Under the pieces are notes generated by a model. It worked only from the letters and a program-made list of their open reading frames with translations. It made no database searches and was not told the DNA's origin. The position numbers and the translations under genes are program-made. Positions 9,520 through 17,742 of a stretch of DNA of 64,000 nucleotides are shown piece after piece (position 1 is the first letter of the stretch; the number at the start of each line of letters is the position of its first letter). The stretch covers positions 1-64,000 of the forward strand of contig NZ_NIWW01000003.1 in the NCBI RefSeq assembly GCF_002201535.1, read 5' to 3'. Source of the DNA: Lacimicrobium sp. SS2-24 (GTDB lineage Bacteria; Pseudomonadota; Gammaproteobacteria; Enterobacterales; Alteromonadaceae).

Positions 9520-10405
9520 CTTTCTGTTGCTCTAAAAGCTGGTTCAGACGCGACAACATGGCCTCACAGTTTTCCTGTTGCTTAGCCTCTACCACTGCTG
9601 TCGTCAGCGTATGAAAAACTGCCTGATTGGCGGTTTTAAAAGCCAGGTGCCTGACTGCATTCGCAATCTGCTGTACCTGCTGGCTCGCTTTTTTCAGAGA
9701 AAGATCAGGCATCATTAAAATAAATCTGTCACCCGCATAGCGGCATACCAGATCCTTCATGCGCACATTCATCAGAATCAGTTCAGCCATTTCACGCAGT
9801 AGCCTGTCCCCTTCGGGGTGGCCATAACGACGGTTAAACGCATCGAAATGATCAATATCCACCACTGCCACACAGAATTGCCCAGCGGGCTGTGACAGGT
9901 GCTGAGCAATTTGTTCACGCATATAGTCTGCACGGTATAGCCGGGTCACCAAATCGACGTGAGCATGCTCTCGGATATCGCCCTCGCGACGACGTAACTG
10001 AGCATTGAGGGTTAATAATTCCTGATGCCACAAATACAGCCCCCAGGTCATCAGAATCATGCCAAAAGGCGCGGGAACCGACTCAAACAAAGGCAAAAGA
10101 GCATGCTGTGGATAGTGGATGAATTCATCCAGCGCATCCAGCAGGGTTGAGAACATAAAGCAGCATAAGCCAATGGTCAGCAAGGTAGTGACGCGGCCGG
10201 GAGGCCTGCTAATCAGCAGGAAAAATTGCCATACCACCGTCAGCAGCACGATACCGCCCTCACCCACTACATCCAGCCACTCAATCTCGGCGGCGCTTTT
10301 GCTGGTACCGATACTGAAACTAAGGACCACCGCCGCCGAGATCACACCCAGGGTCGCCATCAGCATCCGTGGATGCAGTTTTAGCAGGGAAAAACTCATA
10401 CTCAT
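9470..10405 (-). CDS. Membrane GGDEF-domain protein with degenerate active site
   Basis: 311 residues. Several hydrophobic segments in the N-terminal half (about residues 12-135) form a membrane sensor, followed by a short linker and a GGDEF domain (about 145-295). The active-site motif reads AGDRF instead of GG(D/E)EF; the metal/substrate glutamate is replaced by arginine, so diguanylate cyclase activity is doubtful. The allosteric I-site R-M-K-D is intact exactly five residues before the motif, as in c-di-GMP-binding GGDEF receptors. It is first in an operon with the AraC gene and has a Pho-type promoter at 10468-10501. Most likely a c-di-GMP receptor or a weak/dead cyclase; this is inference. 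Confidence 0.88.
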   Translation of the reverse strand: MSMSFSLLKLHPRMLMATLGVISAAVVLSFSIGTSKSAAEIEWLDVVGEGGIVLLTVVWQFFLLISRPPGRVTTLLTIGLCCFMFSTLLDALDEFIHYPQHALLPLFESVPAPFGMILMTWGLYLWHQELLTLNAQLRRREGDIREHAHVDLVTRLYRADYMREQIAQHLSQPAGQFCVAVVDIDHFDAFNRRYGHPEGDRLLREMAELILMNVRMKDLVCRYAGDRFILMMPDLSLKKASQQVQQIANAVRHLAFKTANQAVFHTLTTAVVEAKQQENCEAMLSRLNQLLEQQKDVSQESPRATLCYAGR

Positions 10406-10467
10406 TCTCTATTCTCCGGCTCAGATGGTGACGAGCATAACGACAACCCATTCATTTCTGCAGGGTC

Positions 10468-10501
10468 AATTTAGCTCAGCCAGATGACAGCTTGATGACC
10501 T
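10468..10501 (-). promoter_or_regulatory. Pho-box promoter of the GGDEF-AraC operon
   Basis: On the minus strand: AGGTCAT (10501-10495), four bases, CTGTCAT (10490-10484). This is 12 of 14 positions of the PhoB direct repeat CTGTCAT-N4-CTGTCAT. Ten bases downstream lies TAAATT (10473-10468), 4/6 to the -10 consensus, at the spacing usual for PhoB-activated promoters that lack a -35. Confidence 0.6.
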
Positions 10502-10619
10502 GCGCCAGGTGCAATCTGGCCTTTCTCATCCGACACGACCGCCACAGCGCGCCCCCTTGCAGGTCGTTTCAGCTCACAACAGCTAACAATGCACGTGAAT
10601 ATTCACTGCTTGCATGGCC

Positions 10620-10675
10620 CTGTCGTTTTCGCGCCACAAATCCTTCATAAAAACGTCATCAGTGTTCTTTAGCGT
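10620..10675 (+). promoter_or_regulatory. Pho-box array upstream of the phytate receptor gene
   Basis: 7-mers at 11-bp steps: CTGTCGT (10620), GCGCCAC (10631, weak), CCTTCAT (10642) and ACGTCAT (10653). The last two are separated by AAAA, and each matches 5/7 of CTGTCAT; the first matches 6/7. Ten bases after the last unit is TAGCGT, which keeps only the T1, A2 and T6 positions of a -10 element. Confidence 0.55.
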
Positions 10676-10714
10676 GCCGTCAACCCATTACGACAATGAA
10701 CAGGAAACGTACCC

Positions 10715-13423
10715 ATGCAATACAAATTATCCAGACTTTCCTCGGCCTGTCTGGCCGCGCTCATCAGCACCGGTGTCTATGCCGAGCAAGGAAACTTTAT
10801 CGGTAAGCTCAGCGACAGCGCTAAGGAGGTATATTTTCAAGGTGCACAGGTGCGGATCAAGGAGCTGAACCTGACGACTCAGACCCGCCGCGACGGCACC
10901 TTCCGTTTCTCCAATCTTCCGGCCGGTACCTATACTCTGGAGATCTCTTACCTGGGTACAAAACCGGTATTGCGTACCATCAGTATCAAAGAAAATGAAA
11001 CCCTGACCGGTGATTTCACCCTCAGTGATACACGCAATCCCATGGAAGATGTGGTGGTATTTGGGCAACGGGCAGGCCAGGCCGGTGCATTAAATATGCA
11101 GCGCAGTGCTGACAGCATCAAATCCATTGTCTCCTCTGACGCCATCGGCCAGTTCCCCGATCAGAACGTCGCCGAAGCACTGCAGCGTTTACCGGGGCTG
11201 TCTATCGAACGGGATCAGGGTGAAGGACGCTTTGTGGGCATTCGTGGTCTGGATCCTAACCTCAATAATGTCTCGATAAACGGCGTGAATATTCCCTCCC
11301 CGGAAGCCGGTGTGCGCTCAGTGGCACTCGACGTTTTCCCCTCTGAACTGGTGGAAGGACTGGAAGTCACCAAATCTGTCACCCCGGATATGGATGCCGA
11401 TGCTATCGGCGGCAGTATTGAAGTGAAAAGCTTAAGTGCTTTTGACCGTGCCGGACAGTCTGCCAGCATCACCGTGCAGGGCAGTCAGAATCAGCTCAGG
11501 GACGAAATCAGCCCCAAGATCTCAGCCAGCTACACTAACCGCTTTGATGTCGGTACTCAGCATGACGTTCTCGGTGTTGCCGCCGCCGTCTCCTGGTTCG
11601 ACAGGGACTTTGGTTCTGACAATATTGAGTCCAATGGTGAGGATGAACTGGAACAGCGTCACTATCAGATTAATCGTGAGCGTCTTGGCGCTGCACTTAA
11701 CCTGGACTATCGCCCTGATTTTAACAACCAGTATTACCTGCGCACCCTGTACAGTGAATTTGCGGATACCGAATTCAGGCAAGCCAATATTTTCACCTTT
11801 GATGGCGATGACTCTGAAATCGAGCGAGAGTCCAAGGACCGTTTCGAAGAGCAGCAAATTTTATCCGTTACCGCCGGTGCTGAGCATCAGCTTGATAGCT
11901 GGCTCCTGACCTACCAGGGCGGCTATTCAGAGTCCTCGGAAGAAGAGCCTGATGCCTTGTATTATGTTTTTAAAACCGACGGTTTTGCCATCGACTCTGA
12001 CCTTCAGGGCGAGATCCCCTCTGTACAACAGGAAGCCGGTGTTGCTGAACTGGGCAATTATGAACTGGATGAAATTGAGTTTGCCAATAACCTTGCCGAA
12101 GACACCGAATACAGCTTTAAAGTTGACCTCAGTAAAGATTTTCTCATCCAGGAACATCCTGCTCAGATTAAGTTTGGCAGCAAGTATCGCAGTCGCGAAA
12201 AGCAGCAGACGACACGCGTTACCTTCTTTGATGGCGATTTCGATGACATCATGCCCCAGAGCTTTGCCACCAGCAGTGTCGATTGGGGCCTGGGTGACTT
12301 TGGACAAGGGCTGGATAAAAACGCACTGCGCAGTTTCTTTAACGCCAATCGCAGCAGTCTGGAGATTGCAGAGCTGGATTCAGAACTGGAGTCCAATGGC
12401 GAATCTTATCTGAATGAAGAAGACATTTTCGCTGCCTATATGATGGGGAAAATTGACATTGATAACCTCAGGGTCGTGGCAGGCATACGCTATGAACGCA
12501 CCCAGTTCAATACCAAAGGACAGCGGGTCGAACTGGTTGAAGATGAACAAAATGATGTTGAGCAGGTGGTGAACACGCCCTGGCAGGCTGAGCAGGATTA
12601 CGATTATTGGCTACCCAGTATCAACGTGCGTTATACCATGAGTGACAACCTGATCGCGCGTTTTGCTTACACCCAGACCATTGCTCGCCCCAAATTTGAA
12701 GAGTCTGCGGCATTTCAGATTATCGAGTCCAAAACCGAGGAGAACGATGAGGGCGGCTTTGACACGGAACGTGAGGCAGAAGTGGGTAACCCACTACTGA
12801 AGCCCTTTGAATCTGACAATATTGATCTCTCGGTGGAATATTACCCTGGCGGTATTGGTGTCTTGTCTGCCGGTTATTTCTATAAAGACATCAGCAATTT
12901 CGTTATTTTTGCCGACGTCGCCGACCAGCCGCAGTGGAACGGCTTTGATGAGGTCATCCAGCCGCTCAACGGTGAAGACGCCAGTCTCCATGGTCTTGAG
13001 CTGTCTTGGGTCAAAACCTTTAATAATGGTCTGTTGCTATCTGCCAACGCCACCTTCTCGGATTCAGAAGCCGTGACGCTGCTCGATGGTGAACGCTTTG
13101 AGACCTCACTGCCCAATCAATCTGACCGCGTGGGCAACCTGACCCTGGGCTACGAAGATAACCAGTGGAGCCTGCGACTGACCCTGACCCATAAAAGCGA
13201 AAACCTTCAGGAGATCGATGGTGAGCGGTTGTTGATGGAGGATAGCCATCAGCAGCTGGATTTCTCCGGTAAGTATTATATCAACCAGGATATGCACCTT
13301 TACCTGAATGCCATCAATCTGACCGATGAGCCTTTCTACAGCTACTTCGACCAGCGTAACAACAACGCACAGTACGAAGAATATGGCCGTACTCTGGAGC
13401 TCGGTTTTACCTGGAAAATGTAA
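10715..13423 (+). CDS. TonB-dependent receptor with N-terminal CarboxypepD_reg domain (putative phytate/inositol-phosphate receptor)
   Basis: 902-residue outer-membrane receptor. Signal peptide (MQYKLSRLSSACLAALISTGVYA), then a carboxypeptidase-regulatory-like beta-sandwich (about 25-105, with GAQVRIKELN and LPAGTYTLEI). Next come the plug (about 115-240: VAEALQRLPGLSIERD, VGIRGLDPNLNNVSINGV, DADAIGGSIEV) and a 22-strand type barrel ending in FTWKM. The family imports large or anionic substrates across the outer membrane using TonB. Because the next two genes encode a beta-propeller phytase and a phosphoesterase, and the promoter carries Pho-box repeats, phytate or lower inositol phosphates are the likely ligands; that is inference from context. 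Confidence 0.92.
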   Translation: MQYKLSRLSSACLAALISTGVYAEQGNFIGKLSDSAKEVYFQGAQVRIKELNLTTQTRRDGTFRFSNLPAGTYTLEISYLGTKPVLRTISIKENETLTGDFTLSDTRNPMEDVVVFGQRAGQAGALNMQRSADSIKSIVSSDAIGQFPDQNVAEALQRLPGLSIERDQGEGRFVGIRGLDPNLNNVSINGVNIPSPEAGVRSVALDVFPSELVEGLEVTKSVTPDMDADAIGGSIEVKSLSAFDRAGQSASITVQGSQNQLRDEISPKISASYTNRFDVGTQHDVLGVAAAVSWFDRDFGSDNIESNGEDELEQRHYQINRERLGAALNLDYRPDFNNQYYLRTLYSEFADTEFRQANIFTFDGDDSEIERESKDRFEEQQILSVTAGAEHQLDSWLLTYQGGYSESSEEEPDALYYVFKTDGFAIDSDLQGEIPSVQQEAGVAELGNYELDEIEFANNLAEDTEYSFKVDLSKDFLIQEHPAQIKFGSKYRSREKQQTTRVTFFDGDFDDIMPQSFATSSVDWGLGDFGQGLDKNALRSFFNANRSSLEIAELDSELESNGESYLNEEDIFAAYMMGKIDIDNLRVVAGIRYERTQFNTKGQRVELVEDEQNDVEQVVNTPWQAEQDYDYWLPSINVRYTMSDNLIARFAYTQTIARPKFEESAAFQIIESKTEENDEGGFDTEREAEVGNPLLKPFESDNIDLSVEYYPGGIGVLSAGYFYKDISNFVIFADVADQPQWNGFDEVIQPLNGEDASLHGLELSWVKTFNNGLLLSANATFSDSEAVTLLDGERFETSLPNQSDRVGNLTLGYEDNQWSLRLTLTHKSENLQEIDGERLLMEDSHQQLDFSGKYYINQDMHLYLNAINLTDEPFYSYFDQRNNNAQYEEYGRTLELGFTWKM

Positions 13424-13478
13424 GCTGAAAACCCGCTCAAATCCCCGTACCAGAAATCGGGGATGTATACAGCGGATA

Positions 13479-13504
13479 AGACCTGTCTCTTAAGAGGCAG
13501 GTCT
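13479..13504. repeat. 26-bp palindrome between receptor and phytase genes
   Basis: Near-perfect palindrome centred on CTTAAG with outer arms AGACCTG/CAGGTCT. A second hairpin (GCCGTCA 13520-13526 with TGACGGC 13544-13550) follows before the phytase start. Neither is followed by a T-run. They may set relative expression of the receptor and phytase by mRNA processing rather than end transcription. Confidence 0.5.
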
Positions 13505-13569
13505 GGCTTCAAAAACGCCGCCGTCACGTTGCAAATTTAAACCTGACGGCAGCTTAAGTAGGATAATCA

Positions 13570-15492
13570 ATGAAATACATTAATCTCTCCATATTCCTGA
13601 TGTTGTTGCCTTTATCGGCCAGCAACGCCACGGAGAATATGACATCAGAAACTCTGCTGAGTCAGCCCTTGTACAGCCAGGCTGCTCTGCAGGGAAAGCA
13701 GGCGGCAAGACTCAAGGGCGATACGCCAGCCTGGGTACTGACCAGTGAGCGTCAGGGCTTGATTGTTGTGGATCAGCGCGGTGAAAAGCTGTCCCAGTTT
13801 TCCGGCAATTATGAAAACCTGAGTCTGCGTCATAAAGTTACCGTGGGCGACAAGCGCTTCAGCCTCATCGCAACGGTTGATAAAGAGCAAGGCAACATCA
13901 GGCTGCTCGGTCTGGATCAGGACTATGGATTTTCGTTACTGAAGGCGCTGGCTATGCCAGAAGCGCAGGCTGAAGCCTTGTGCCTTTTCCGCCAGCCACA
14001 GGGCCACATCAGCCTGTTTATCGCCGATAATCTGGGCCAGGTGCACGAAACCATTATTTATGATGCCCATCGTAAAATCATCACTGAGCTGCCTGTTCGC
14101 AGCTTTACCGGTGTCGCCGAAGTGCAGGGCTGTGTGGTGGATGACCAGCGACAATGGCTATATCTGGCAGAGGGCAATATCGGTGTCTGGCGTTATCAGG
14201 CCAGTGCAGAGTCTGATCCCATCCGCGAGATCGTCGATTTGGTTTCTCCCTATGGTGCACTGAATGGCGAGATAACCGGTTTATCGGTCAGTGAAGATGG
14301 CTCTGTGTGGGTCACGAATCCTGAGCATCAACAGCTGAATCTGATTCAGCCTGACAATAATATTCGCATGACGTTTAGGTTTGAAGAACTGCAAGAACCC
14401 GAAACCATCGCCGTTACTCTGCACCAGGGACGCTTTCATGCAGTGGTTTTTGATGCCGCTACAGATAGCTACCAACAGCTGAGAATAACGCAGGGGGTCC
14501 CGCAGGCGGATGTTCCTCAACACGACAATCCAACCCTGTTGGCCAGAGTACAGACTCAGCCCATGCAGCGTTTTGCCGATGCGGCAGATGATCCCGCCTT
14601 TTGGCTGAACAAAAAAGATCCTGCAAAAAGCCTTATTCTGGGCACAGACAAGCGCGCCGGATTGATGGTATATAACCTGGAGGGCGCCTTACTGCAAAGC
14701 CTGGAGGTGGGTCGGGTCAACAATGTGGATCTGCGCCAGCATGATGCCATATCAACGCCTTCACAGACACTGATTGCCGCCAGTAACAGAACCCACAATA
14801 GCATCAGCCTGTTCGACGTTGACGAACAGCAACAGGTACGTCACCTCGGCGAGGTGCAAACCAATCTGAATGAAATCTATGGTTTGTGCATGTATCAGAG
14901 TGACCGCCACAGTTATGTCTTTGTTAATGATAAAGACGGTACCTACCAGCAGTACCGGATTGAGCAGGTCTCTCCCACGGTTTCTGCCACCCGGGTCAGA
15001 CAATTCTCACTTCCCAGTCAACCCGAGGGCTGTAGCGCTGAGGATAACAGCAAGACCTTGTACATGGGCGAGGAAAAACAGGGGATCTGGACAGTGAGTG
15101 CTGCCGCAGATGCCATTGAGGAGCCGAAACTGATCATCAGTGTGGGCGATGTTCTGCAAGCCGATGTGGAGGGCATGGATGTCTATCAGGACGGTGAGCG
15201 CAGCTATCTGGTGGTTTCCAGTCAGGGCAACAACCGCTTTGTGGTGTTCGGACTCTGGCAGGATTACCCCATACTGACTCATTTTGACATCGGCACGAAT
15301 CTGCAGCTGGGTATTGACGGGGTTTCAGAAACGGACGGCCTGGCGGTCACCAACGCTGCCCTGCCAGGCTTTCCAGCAGGAATATTGATCGTGCAGGACG
15401 GGCGAAACCGCATGCCCCAGCGCCCGCAGAACTTCAAAGTGATTGACTGGCGCGATATACAACAACTTATCCATAAATCTCAGTCATATTAA
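13570..15492 (+). CDS. Two-domain beta-propeller phytase (3-phytase family), secreted
   Basis: 640 residues with a signal peptide (about 1-20). The C-terminal half (about 310-635) carries the calcium-dependent beta-propeller phytase signatures: RFADAADDPAFW, ILGTDKRAGLMVYNLEG, GRVNNVDLR, EIYGLCMYQS, PEGCSAEDN, GEEKQGIWTV, DVEGMDVY, VVSSQGNNRF, ETDGLAV, ILIVQDGRN and NFKVIDW. The N-terminal half is a diverged propeller repeat (for example VQGCVVDDQ, LAEGNIGVW), as in known dual-domain phytases where it raises activity on phytate. It hydrolyses myo-inositol hexakisphosphate to lower inositol phosphates and Pi, presumably in the periplasm after uptake by the upstream receptor. Confidence 0.93.
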   Translation: MKYINLSIFLMLLPLSASNATENMTSETLLSQPLYSQAALQGKQAARLKGDTPAWVLTSERQGLIVVDQRGEKLSQFSGNYENLSLRHKVTVGDKRFSLIATVDKEQGNIRLLGLDQDYGFSLLKALAMPEAQAEALCLFRQPQGHISLFIADNLGQVHETIIYDAHRKIITELPVRSFTGVAEVQGCVVDDQRQWLYLAEGNIGVWRYQASAESDPIREIVDLVSPYGALNGEITGLSVSEDGSVWVTNPEHQQLNLIQPDNNIRMTFRFEELQEPETIAVTLHQGRFHAVVFDAATDSYQQLRITQGVPQADVPQHDNPTLLARVQTQPMQRFADAADDPAFWLNKKDPAKSLILGTDKRAGLMVYNLEGALLQSLEVGRVNNVDLRQHDAISTPSQTLIAASNRTHNSISLFDVDEQQQVRHLGEVQTNLNEIYGLCMYQSDRHSYVFVNDKDGTYQQYRIEQVSPTVSATRVRQFSLPSQPEGCSAEDNSKTLYMGEEKQGIWTVSAAADAIEEPKLIISVGDVLQADVEGMDVYQDGERSYLVVSSQGNNRFVVFGLWQDYPILTHFDIGTNLQLGIDGVSETDGLAVTNAALPGFPAGILIVQDGRNRMPQRPQNFKVIDWRDIQQLIHKSQSY

Positions 15493-15506
15493 CTCAAACA
15501 CGAACG

Positions 15507-15526
15507 GGCCCTGCCTTGTCAGGGCC
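15507..15526 (+). other. Small hairpin between phytase and phosphoesterase genes
   Basis: 7-bp stem (15507-15513 with 15520-15526) and 6-nt loop, no T-run. More likely an intra-operon mRNA structure than a full terminator. Confidence 0.4.
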
Positions 15527-15546
15527 TTAACACGACAGGAAAAATC

Positions 15547-16410
15547 ATGAGAAATACCTTAATTCTGCTGACAAGCCTGCTTTTCGCTTCACTGGCAGTG
15601 GCAGATAGCACCGACTCGCAGCAACCCATTTTACGTTTTGCGGTCATCGGGGACGCCGAACCCAAACCGGAACCCAAATTCCCCCACCTTGCCAGAGCCG
15701 TCTCAGACATTAATCACCTGGCCGCCAAAGAAAAGCTGGATTTTGTTACCGGTATTGGTGACCTACCCCACAAAGGTACGATGATTCAGTATCAAAACAT
15801 CACCCCGGTGCTGCAACAACTTACGCTGCCCTTTTATCCCATCATGGGTAATGAGGAATATAATGCGGAACAGCCGGAAGCCCGCTTTCTTGAGTTTGCC
15901 AATCAATGGAATCAGGGCAAGGTAACGCTCACCTCAGGCAAATATGTGCTGGAGTACGATAAGGTCGCCTTGGTGATGGCATCGCCCGACTATGGCAGGG
16001 ATTTCACCGACGAGGGCATTGACTGGATGTTGCGTCAGCTCGCCCGTCTTGCTCCCAAGCCGGTGCTGCTTTTTGTCCACGGAGCCCAGCTTGGCGCTTA
16101 TCCTGAACGCGCCGACAAGGGCATCAGCCATCCCGATTTTGATAAGGTGATTTCACAACCGAATCTCAGGGCGGTGATCTCGGGAGACTTACATATGGAC
16201 ATGGACAGGGTGAATCACTCCAAACAAATCGGCGCGGTTCACTATTTGCATATTCCGGCACTGGAGCGCACCAAGATCCCCGATGAACGCAATCATTCGC
16301 CTATGTTCAGGGTATTTAGCATAGACAGCGGTGGACAGGTCAAGGTGGAGACCTATGCCGTAGGTGAACGTCATCCGCTGCCACGCCACGCTTACCAGTT
16401 TTCGCTATAG
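15547..16410 (+). CDS. Secreted calcineurin-like metallophosphoesterase
   Basis: 287 residues with a signal peptide (MRNTLILLTSLLFASLAVA). The metallophosphoesterase order of motifs is recognisable but diverged: VIGDAE where DxH is usual, GIGDLPHKG for GDxxxxG, MGNEE for GNHD/E, VHGAQLG, and SGDLHMD for GHxH. Two canonical histidine ligands are thus replaced by acidic residues, so metal use or substrate may be unusual. It sits 55 bp after the phytase gene and very likely belongs to the same transcript. A role in dephosphorylating phytase products is suggested by position only. Confidence 0.88.
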   Translation: MRNTLILLTSLLFASLAVADSTDSQQPILRFAVIGDAEPKPEPKFPHLARAVSDINHLAAKEKLDFVTGIGDLPHKGTMIQYQNITPVLQQLTLPFYPIMGNEEYNAEQPEARFLEFANQWNQGKVTLTSGKYVLEYDKVALVMASPDYGRDFTDEGIDWMLRQLARLAPKPVLLFVHGAQLGAYPERADKGISHPDFDKVISQPNLRAVISGDLHMDMDRVNHSKQIGAVHYLHIPALERTKIPDERNHSPMFRVFSIDSGGQVKVETYAVGERHPLPRHAYQFSL

Positions 16411-16423
16411 CATTGACAGACAA

Positions 16424-16444
16424 GGCAGGCCTTACGAGCCTGCC
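16424..16444. terminator. Hairpin between convergent phosphoesterase and ketosynthase genes
   Basis: 7-bp G/C-rich stem (16424-16430 with 16438-16444), loop of 7 nt, located between two converging genes. It has only a weak T-rich tail on the plus strand, so it is a modest terminator at best. Confidence 0.4.
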
Positions 16445-16459
16445 GCCGATTTCATCACC

Positions 16460-17587
16460 TCAGCGCTTTTTAATGACCAGCGAGCCAATAGAATAACCCG
16501 CACCAAAAGAGCACAGGACTCCCACATCACCGGCTTTGAGGTCCTGGTGATGCAGATTAAAAGCAATCATGGAGCCCGCAGAGGCGGTATTGGCATACTC
16601 ATCTAACACAATCGGCGCTTCATCGGCACTGGCGTCACGGCCCAGTAACTTTTTCGCAATCAGAAGGTTCATATTGATATTGGCCTGATGCAGCCACCAG
16701 CGACGTACATCGGAGGTGGTATAGCCGTATTGCTCAAGATGTTCCTGTAAATGAGCCGCTGCCATCGGGCAGACTTCTTTAAACACACTGCGACCATTTT
16801 GATGAAACAGTTTGTCGGCAGCGAACGGGTCGGCGTCCTGAGCGCGGCTCATAAAACCAAAGTTAGAGCGGATATTGTTAGAAAACTTGGTGACGGCCTT
16901 GGTACCCAGAATCTCAAACTGATGCTCACTGGTGGCGGTATCTGCCCCCTCAATGACCATGGCAGTGGCCACGTCACCGAAGATAAAATGACTGTCGCGG
17001 TCGCAGTAATTGATCTGTGGGGAAACCAGTTCCGGATTGATCACCAGCACCGCACCTACGGTACCGGCTTTGACCATTTCATAGGCCCGATGCAAACCGA
17101 AGGTTGCGGCAGAGCAGGCTACCAGCATATCAAAGCCAAAGCCCTCTATGCCCAGGGCGTCCTGAACTTCAATGGCAATAGCCGGGTAGGCTCGCTGGGT
17201 GTAGGCACAGGAAACGATCACGGCACCGATGTCTGATGGTTTTTTATTGGCCGCTTTGAGTGCTTTTTTTGCGGCTTCCAGGGCAATTTCGGCCTGCTGA
17301 GATAATTCGTCATCGGCGCGCTCTGCAAACCGGGGCTTCATGCGGTTGATATCCAGCACCCCATCTTTGCTGTACACATAGCGGTTTTTGATGCCCGAGG
17401 CTTTTTCAATAAATTCGGCGCTGGACTGGGGTTTAGCGCTCAGCTCTCCCCGTTCAATTTGTGCCTGATGCTGCTGGTTGTATTGCTCCGCCCAGGCGTT
17501 ATAGCTTTCTACCAATTCGGCGTTACTGATACTGTGCTCTGGGGTCCACAGACCGCTGCCGCTGATCACTATAGGTTGAGATGACAT
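16460..17587 (-). CDS. Beta-ketoacyl-ACP synthase III-like thiolase-fold enzyme
   Basis: 375-residue KAS III-type enzyme, longer than FabH (~317). It has the catalytic triad Cys (LVACSAATFG), His (WWLHQANINMN) and Asn (YANTASAGS), plus the C-terminal glycine-rich FGAGYSIGS loop. An extra segment at about residues 30-60 (QHQAQIERGELS) accounts for part of the added length. It catalyses a decarboxylative Claisen condensation in known relatives. It is not in a fab cluster, so it is probably a paralogue acting on a special acyl donor rather than the housekeeping FabH. It is monocistronic. Confidence 0.9.
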   Translation of the reverse strand: MSSQPIVISGSGLWTPEHSISNAELVESYNAWAEQYNQQHQAQIERGELSAKPQSSAEFIEKASGIKNRYVYSKDGVLDINRMKPRFAERADDELSQQAEIALEAAKKALKAANKKPSDIGAVIVSCAYTQRAYPAIAIEVQDALGIEGFGFDMLVACSAATFGLHRAYEMVKAGTVGAVLVINPELVSPQINYCDRDSHFIFGDVATAMVIEGADTATSEHQFEILGTKAVTKFSNNIRSNFGFMSRAQDADPFAADKLFHQNGRSVFKEVCPMAAAHLQEHLEQYGYTTSDVRRWWLHQANINMNLLIAKKLLGRDASADEAPIVLDEYANTASAGSMIAFNLHHQDLKAGDVGVLCSFGAGYSIGSLVIKKR

Positions 17588-17703
17588 AGAGAATCCGGTT
17601 TCGGAAAACGATTAGCGCTTATCCTAACCAGTTATGCGGGGTTTGTCATGGTAGCCTGGTGGATTTCGTCAGCCGTCTGAGTGTTTTTACTCTACAAGGA
17701 ATA

Positions 17704-17736
17704 GCCCACCCGCTGACTTCAACGCAGCGGGTGGGC
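17704..17736 (-). terminator. Hairpin downstream of the sigma-factor operon
   Basis: 11-bp G/C-rich stem (17704-17714 with 17726-17736), located just after the last gene of the operon. There is no long T-run, so efficiency is uncertain. Confidence 0.5.
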
Positions 17737-17742
17737 CTGATA

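Larger units (their letters stand above)
10406..10714. other. Divergent regulatory region with two oppositely oriented Pho-box arrays
   Basis: 309 bp between the GGDEF operon (minus) and the phytate receptor (plus), with no gene. It holds one CTGTCAT-type repeat pair pointing to the GGDEF gene (10484-10501) and an 11-bp-spaced array pointing to the receptor (10620-10659). Each is annotated separately. Confidence 0.65.

Noticed and set aside
17644-17700. TTGTCAT-type repeats on the plus strand upstream of the ketosynthase gene
   Set aside because: Oriented away from the minus-strand gene and lacking a good second unit; Pho boxes are directional.
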